Shown: positions 57,541 through 64,000 of the stretch, piece after piece
Numbering within the stretch: position 1 is the stretch's first letter
Layout: every line of letters starts with the position of its first letter
Assembly: GCA_037367405.1 (NCBI GenBank)
Contig: JAZKJV010000157.1
Location: 62,001-126,000 of the forward strand
Source of the DNA: Ottelia alismoides
Lineage: Eukaryota; Streptophyta; Magnoliopsida; Alismatales; Hydrocharitaceae
Reading direction: 5' to 3'
Length of the DNA stretch: 64,000 nt
Notes under the pieces: model-generated
The model's input: the letters and a program-made list of their open reading frames with translations, nothing else
What the model was told of the DNA's origin: nothing
Database searches by the model: none
Position numbers and translations under genes: made by a program

Positions 57541-58197
57541 ATGGAAAAAATGGGGCTGTCCCCGGCGTTTTTTTTATTTTTTTTTGAAAAATAAAACCAT
57601 GTATATTCATCCATATATCCCTCCTACATGCCATTCGAATTTCGTCAGAAACAGAGACTCCTACGGCCTCCATCCCGATGGTATCGATTTAAAAAAATCC
57701 TATTACCGTTAAAAAATTACTGTTCGGATGGAGGCCGTAGGAGTCTCTGTTTCTGACGAAATTCGAATGGTATATAGGAGGGATATAGGGATGAATGTAA
57801 ATGGTGTTATTTTTCAAAAAAAAAAAAATAAAAAAATTTGCCCAAATAAGGCGGGGGCAGCCACATTGGCTGCCCCCGCCTTATTTGGGCAAATTTTTTT
57901 ATTTTTTTTGAAAAATAACACCATTTACATTCATCCCTATATCCCTCCTATATACCATTCGAATTTCGTCAGAAACAGAGACTCCTACGGCCTCCATCCG
58001 GACAGTAATTTTTTAACGGTAACAGGATTTTTTTAAATCGATACCATCGAGATGGAGGCCGTAGGAGTCTCTGTTTCTGACGAAATTCGAATGGCATGTA
58101 GGAGGGATATATGGATGAGTATACATGGTTTTATTTTTCAAAAAAAATAAAAAAAACGCAGAAAAATGGGGCGGGGGCAGCCCCATTTTTTCCTCTA
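57541..58197. mobile_element. Palindrome of two foldback MITE copies
   Basis: Two units, each itself an inverted repeat (arms with GGATGGAGGCCGTAGGAGTC and its complement), are joined head to head. The junction near 57868 reads GGGGGCAGCCA, CAT, TGGCTGCCCCC, and symmetry extends about 325 bp each way with only small indels. The arm sequence therefore occurs four times in alternating orientation. The family is shared with 57014-57515. Confidence 0.9.
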
Positions 58198-59965
58198 TAT
58201 ATATATATGAAAGCATATCATTCATAAATTGGATATTTTTTATGTTGACTCCATGTTTCTTTGACGTGCACACCCTCAACAGGCGGTCAATCAGTCCATA
58301 GATGAGCATGGTATGTGATATCAGCATTGGAATGTTGATAGGGAGGCCATCTTGTGTGCGATGCTAAGGTACTAAAGAAAAGGTGCATCTCGAATTATTC
58401 CTAGAAAAACAATTGCCGATGGTCCGAACTCCTTAATAGACGTGTTGATCTACACCAAAAAATAGTAAATGTGTGTGTTTTAGATCCCGAATGATCCCTT
58501 GTCCAATGATAGGATAGAAGAATAAGATACAATTCTCTGCTCATTCCATTATTGTCCTTTAAAGCTCACATTTTTTAGTTTAAAAACTAAAGAGATGGTG
58601 GATTGATTTGAGACTTGGCTCTAAACTAGAGGTGAGGATTGAGTCATTAAACTAACCTCTTATACCAGGACCTTGTGTGAAACAATGATTGTACGCTTGA
58701 TATTGCAATCAACATGAAATGTCATATATGTTACTTATATCTTAGAATAAGAGACTTGTACACATGGTGAATAAACCTAAACCCCAATTCCAAGACAAAA
58801 AGTCGTAAACGTATCTTCCCGATACCGTCTCCTGTGAACCCTAATTCACATTTGAATACTATATATATATATATATATATTAAATTCTCTACAAAACAAG
58901 ATTAGAGTCAAAGGAATTGTATTCCGTATGTGAAACTTGGGCTTTCAGATCGAATTGTATATTGTATATTTTTAATCACTTTAGTACATTATTTTATGTA
59001 CAAAAATAACTCTATTTATTTAATTTATTTTTTTCATTTACTTTCTTTGTTAGTACTTTAATAAAATATTAAAAAACTTAATTCCAAACAATATAAACAT
59101 TGAAGAAAATATGTATTTTTACAATGTATATAATATTGTATATATTTCTTTCTTTGTTTTATTCCAATTTTAATCCTTGAAAATACAATTAAAATTTTGT
59201 ATCTTATACATAATTCATATTATAATTTTGAGGTCTTTATGAAGTTTGTAGATCTCATTGAGATATACAAATTCCAGTTTGATTTTTTTAATGACATTTG
59301 TTTTAATTTTATTTCTTCTTTTCTCTATATTTGTGTCAATTTTCTTTAGTCAACAAGCGCCTCACCTATCTTCATCAGCCACTTCCATTCCCACTCAAGT
59401 ACCCATTGATGATTCCATGTCAACGAGCACCTCTACACATCACTTCATCACATGTCAACTAGATCAGTGACCCTTTATTCAACTAGTTCCCGTACCCTTG
59501 AGTCTTCTGCTCCCTATAGCTTCAGTTCCCCTTCTTTGGTTCCCCATCTTCCTCCATAATGAACCCATCGAACCTTGCAAACCCCTTGCCTCCAATTGCA
59601 GTCATCTCCATATGCTTTAGCAAGAGAATAGTATGTCACCTATATAGCTCTATCTTCATCCCTACGATTTGTAACAACGAATGTGGTTCCGCTTTGAAGG
59701 CAATGATAAGCTAGTGCCTTCATCCATGAAAGATCTAAGGAGCTTCCCACTCCCTGTTGCAATTCTACATAAAGCCTCATACAGCTCCACACTACCATCG
59801 CATCGAGCAACAATCGAGGAAGTTCTTCACCAAGCACCTCCCCGCATGAAACAACATCCACTCTAGGTCCTTCCTCTTTCTCTTTTTTGAATTTTTTTCT
59901 CTTTTTTCTGCTTGCACTCCTCTACCCCCAATCTTCTTCTCCTTCGTTTTGTGAACCCAATCAAA
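58198..59965. other. AT-rich DNA, no recognised gene
   Basis: An AT microsatellite (58861-58881) and short, unsupported frames. From about 59340 the + strand becomes C/T-rich with Ser/Pro/Thr-rich frames (59258-59470, 59681-59866), possibly a decayed coding region of unknown origin that continues beyond the MITE at 59974. Confidence 0.4.
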
Positions 59966-59973
59966 CCTTCACC

Positions 59974-60763
59974 TAGGGATGAAAACGGATACGGATGTAT
60001 CCGAATATCCGCTTATCGTATTCGAAAAATTACCAGATATGGATATCCGTATCCGAATATTAATCGAATACGGATCGGATATGGATATGGATTGTAAAAA
60101 TTTTCTGGATACGGATATGGTATTGGCTTGAATATCCGGATTCAAATCCGGATATCCGAATACAATATGTAATATTGTTTTACATATTAGTTAATACAAT
60201 ATAAGATGCAACCCTATGCTATTATATTGGTATTATATATTATATAATATACTATATTAATGATATTAACAAATTCTTTTTTCTTTGGGAATGATCACAA
60301 ACAAAACTTATGAAATTCTATTCATTTTTTGCTTCCTGTCAAGAATGTAGGTTACCTCGGTCCTCGACACTTCCTTTTGTCATGATGCAACTTATTTATA
60401 TTCCATTGCCATTTTTTAAAATATTACGAACTTTGATAAATAAAATCACTTCATATTCGTATGTGGTTTTTATTCGATCTGTATTCGAATTCCAAGTTTA
60501 TTGGATCCATATTTGGATTTCACTCTTGTTTCGATTCATATTTGGATTAGCTCTTTATTCGAGCCGTATTCAGGTTCGCTCTTTATTCGATCCATATTCG
60601 GATTCGATAAATATCCGATTCGGATTCGTATCCGTATTTTTAAGGACATGGTTTACATAATGCATATCCGAATCATATCCGTATCCGTATTCGATAGAGA
60701 TGAAGCGAATATGGATATGGTAATAGACATATCCGATTCGTATCCGATCCATTTTCATCCCTA
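59974..60763. mobile_element. hAT-type MITE with GGATATCCG subterminal repeats
   Basis: An exact 8-bp duplication CCTTCACC lies at 59966-59973 and 60764-60771. Ends are TAGGGATGAAAACGGATACGG (left, first 15 nt paired) and TTTTCATCCCTA (right). Dense GGATATCCG, CGAATACGG and TATCCGTATCCG words occur at both ends. The interior is AT-rich and non-coding. Confidence 0.92.
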
Positions 60764-60771
60764 CCTTCACC

Positions 60772-61693
60772 TACACCTCTTGACCACACCACCTTCTATT
60801 ATCCATCCACCAGAACCCTCATCTCCAATTTACCATCATTGGAGCTCAAAACTCCTCGTCCATCACTTCATACATGGGCTTACCATTCACCTTCTTTGAA
60901 TACCCCAAATCGCATACAAACACCCCAACTTTTCAGACTCCACATTTCCATCTATCCCACCACACCTCATCTCCTCCGACCTCCTCGACAAGTTCAAAGC
61001 TCAGCTCCTCTCCTCCATCATCTACCTAGAGTTTCATAATCAACCATCCTTCCCTATTGTCACCCATTGGCCGAGATACTCGCTCGAGCTTCATCTTCTC
61101 CGGTGCAGGTGTCGTCAGAGTGGTGATATACAATCTGAAGACAATCCCTCTACATGCATACCTTATCTCTATCGAAGATCACTTCCAGAAGTTCAGTAGC
61201 ATCAACCTCGATTGAAGTTGCTCCCCTATGCTATTGAGTCTACTCCCTGATCACCATCACTTTCTCGAGCACTGACAATCCTCACATAAGCCACATACAA
61301 ATGAAGAGAATACATTGGAGTAGAGACCTTCCATTGAAGCCACTAGATGTGCTCTCCACCAAGCTTTCCTCCTTCGAGCAGTAAGAGGAACCACCAAGAT
61401 GCTACATTGGATCCATCAAATCACCAAAGCACCAACATTTATCAACCACCTCGACTCGATCTCACATGAATTACTCTGAGCCTCACGAGCTCTGCCCGCC
61501 TTAGATCACTTGAGGAGGAGAACGGGAGAAGCAATTGCTACAATTACCGTGGTGTATCGCTGACCCTCCTTGAATTGAAGTCATTTGTGAGCCAAACCAT
61601 TATGAACCATTCTATCAACGCCTTCATGTAATCACAATTGTTAGAAGCTTCAATTGCCTCCACCATTCGATCTGAACTAGGCTTCATTCCAAG
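60772..61693 (+). other. C/T-rich, coding-like but broken region of unknown origin
   Basis: Several overlapping frames (for example residues DLLDKFKAQLLSSIIYLEF near 60980 and SRALPALDHL near 61490) give plausible protein-like composition on the + strand but change frame and contain stops. I recognise no family. Together with 59340-59965 it may be one decayed gene or retroelement gag interrupted by the MITE. Confidence 0.3.
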
Positions 61694-61701
61694 CCTCCAT
61701 C

Positions 61702-62434
61702 TAGGGCTGACTATCAAGCCCAACGAGCCGAGCCAGCCTTGGCTCGGGCTTGGGCTCGATAAGCCCAACTGGGTTAGGGCTCGAGCTTGGGCTTGATGAG
61801 CGCGAGCCCTTATCGAGCTGGCTCGGACTTGATATGGCTCAAGCCGAGCCCCTTATTGAGCCCGAGCTCCTTATCGAGCCTGGTCTGGGCTCGAGCCCAA
61901 GTCGAGCTCGTTAAGGAAAATGGGTACTTTTTGGTGGAAAAATATTTTGTATGGGTTCAAACTTGAGACCGACTCTATCAAGAACTATGTTCCTTACCAA
62001 TAGGCCACTAACCAAGTTGTATAAAAAAATCTTAATTATAGTATACATTGTAACATTATATTTGCTTATAAAAAAATTACTAATTTTCTAATACGTAAGA
62101 GGGGGGCAAATGTGTGGGCGGGAATGAGATTGATTTGAGAATTGAGTCATGACTCGTGGGAGGGTCAAAGTTAGTGGAGGGAAAATTGCAAAGGGCTAAT
62201 TTTATTTTGTTTGTATTATATATAAATATAAAATAATATATATGTATTCCTTATCGAGTCCCTTATTGAGCTATCGAGCCGAGCGAGGCTGGGCTCGAGC
62301 TCGGCTCGTTAAGCTATCGAGCCCAAAATTCTGGCTCGAGCTCAGCTCAATAGCTTAATGAGTCGGGCTCACGAGCCCTTATCGAGTCGAACTCGAGCTT
62401 GGCTCATCGAGTCGTGACTCAATAGCCAGCCCTA
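61702..62434. mobile_element. hAT-type MITE with GGCTCGAGC subterminal repeats
   Basis: Ends TAGGGCTGACTAT and ATAGCCAGCCCTA are imperfect inverted repeats. Flanks CCTCCATC (61694-61701) and TCTCCATC (62435-62442) match 7 of 8. GCTCGAGC, GAGCCGAG and CTTATCGAG words crowd both ends. The non-coding interior includes GGGTTCAAACTTGAGACC, a weak box-B-like word. Confidence 0.85.
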
Positions 62435-62442
62435 TCTCCATC

Positions 62443-64000
62443 TGAGGTCTATAGCAATTGAGGCATCATACGACCCCACTTGGACACAGATTGACCTTTA
62501 GATCAGGCTTATAGCAGAACACTTCCAGTCGTAAGATTAAAGTCCCTCTCACTTGTTTCCCTCACGTGAGTTCAAAAAATTGCAGGCACCCCCACACTAT
62601 TTGATAATCAAACAAGCCACTAGTGTGTTTTTTTTTATTATTTTCTTATTATTATTGATTTTGTAAGGATACTATTGTGTTGGAGTGTGTTTAGAGATTT
62701 CAAATTTTATCATTTTGAGAAATTAAAAATTGCTGATTGAATATTAATTAATTCTCTACCCTTGAGATTTTAATTTAAATTTTATGAGTTGTTGATTTAC
62801 TAAAATTCATTTCATAAAAAGTTCATATTTTATCTAAATGGCATTCTGAAATTCATTATAAATCACACAATGCTCTAAAGTTTCCTAAAAAATGAAAAAA
62901 ATTGTATTTAATCGTTCTTAATATGTATCCAGAATTGATAAAAAAATGCATGCTCCATGTTCACAAAAATAATTGTTGCGTAAATTTTGGTCTTTTAATT
63001 TTAATTATTTTTTTGTTTCATATTTTTCCAATACTCAAAGTATTCTATATTCTAAATAAAAATTCTACTGGGGATAATTTTAGATTGCATTAGTACCTAG
63101 TAGCTTATTTATTGGAATTAATTTGGTCCAAATTGCTATGTTTCACTAAAGAATACATTAAAAAATCATATTTCGTCCGAAATTCTAAAATACAACAGGT
63201 GCACTTCATTTATTTCCTCAACTGACAAAATTTCATTAAGTTTGCACTCTCAAAAAGAGCATCCAATCTTCATGCATGCATATCAATTATTAAAAATAAA
63301 AAAATTTATATTTATGTAATATATAATATGCCATGCTTAATAAAAACACTATTTTACCAAAATATCATATTTATTTATTCTTTAGATAAATAGAATGTTA
63401 GATACTTTTATTTAACCCAATTTTCCCCTTTTTGTTTTATTTTACTAAATAATTACTATTATTTCACGATCAGAAAACTTTCCATACTATTTTTATATTA
63501 TATTTTGAGATCCGGAAATATTTTCAAAGTTACCCTTATATTGATATCGTACCTTGATTTCAAAACACACCTTGCAGTTACATTCGTATTTGAACATCAT
63601 TTTGCATAAAAAATCTAGAAACTTTATCCTGAAAACCCAATTTCTTGATTGTGTAAAAACATAATTTCTTGATTGTGTAAATTGATATGTTGCCGACATT
63701 TTTGTCTCCATATGTCTGACATTAGACTTGGACAAGTAAAAAAAAATTAAATAGACCACACAATATTATATGAGATATTTATATGGGATATTTACACCCA
63801 TAATCCTGAGTAATTTCGCAATAACATTCATAATCCTGCATAATCGTGAATTACATGAGAAACCCCGAGTAATGCTTAACTCTTACAGGACATAACCCTA
63901 TGTTAGGGTCCATTTGATTTACCCGTTATATTTGACGGTTTCCGTCGAAAAAAACAAAAATACACCTGATGTTTATTCTTATTTGCAAAACATGTCCCCA
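62443..64000. other. AT-rich DNA, nothing recognised
   Basis: No gene, known element or notable repeat, except a small duplication of TTTCTTGATTGTGTAAA at 63640-63680. Confidence 0.6.

Noticed and set aside
57026..58036. Frames repeating the phrase MEAVGVSVSDEIRM in several places
   Set aside because: They arise from the repeated foldback arms read in alternate orientation; not a protein family.

Overview
The window is plant nuclear DNA, almost certainly from a flowering plant with a repeat-rich genome. It is a heterochromatin-like graveyard of nested transposable elements. I found no intact host gene that I could name, no tRNA or rRNA gene and no CRISPR array. The evidence for a plant is an Athila-type Ty3/gypsy element, Ty1/copia elements primed by initiator tRNA-Met, an L1-type LINE, a tRNA-derived SINE, several hAT-type MITEs with 8-bp target duplications, a hAT transposase remnant and a piece of plant mitochondrial atp6. 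I cannot assign a family or genus.

Layout. 1-9.8 kb: 3' half of an Athila-like retrotransposon on the + strand. It has one long pol frame cut by a single stop, a non-coding spacer with repeated polypurine-tract-like hairpins, the true polypurine tract and a very long 3' LTR. 9.8-15.5 kb: AT-rich DNA with no recognisable gene. 15.5-16.8 kb: a second, badly decayed Athila protease-RT fragment on the - strand. 16.8-21.3 kb: AT-rich, unassigned. 21.3-22.4 kb: mitochondrial atp6 fragment abutting a decayed hAT transposase. 22.4-25.5 kb: pyrimidine-rich island, a hAT-type MITE and a SINE. 25.5-34.6 kb: dead L1 LINE split by a 4.4-kb composite LTR retroelement. 34.6-41.0 kb: a duplicated host segment, one copy carrying a hAT MITE and the other a full-length but dead copia element. 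41.4-46.9 kb: a second copia element on the - strand, itself hit by a small non-autonomous LTR element. 46.9-50.3 kb: a third member of the LTR family found at 27-31 kb, with a hAT MITE inside its ORF. 50.3-56.3 kb: a large imperfect inverted repeat of an unrecognised, exon-intron-like unit. 57.0-58.2 kb: foldback MITEs forming a palindrome of palindromes. 58.2-64 kb: AT-rich DNA with two more hAT MITEs.

The strongest candidate for something undescribed is the non-autonomous LTR retrotransposon family present three times (27005-31384 twice, 46939-50277 once). It has LTRs of about 500-540 bp with ends TGATGCA/TGCATCA, a tRNA-iMet primer site, an ORF whose ATG touches the primer site, a proline-rich core and, in two copies, a C-terminal block with repeated PHQFF/PHMFF motifs. 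I see no reverse transcriptase or integrase in it. At 27-31 kb two units are fused head to tail. The two outer LTRs are nearly identical and flanked by a 5-bp duplication, while the middle LTR is clearly diverged. That pattern suggests that a two-unit, three-LTR transcript was copied and integrated as one element.

Boundaries supported by matching target duplications are reliable to the base. The outer limits of LINE, Athila and old fragments are approximate. All identity statements come from reading by eye.
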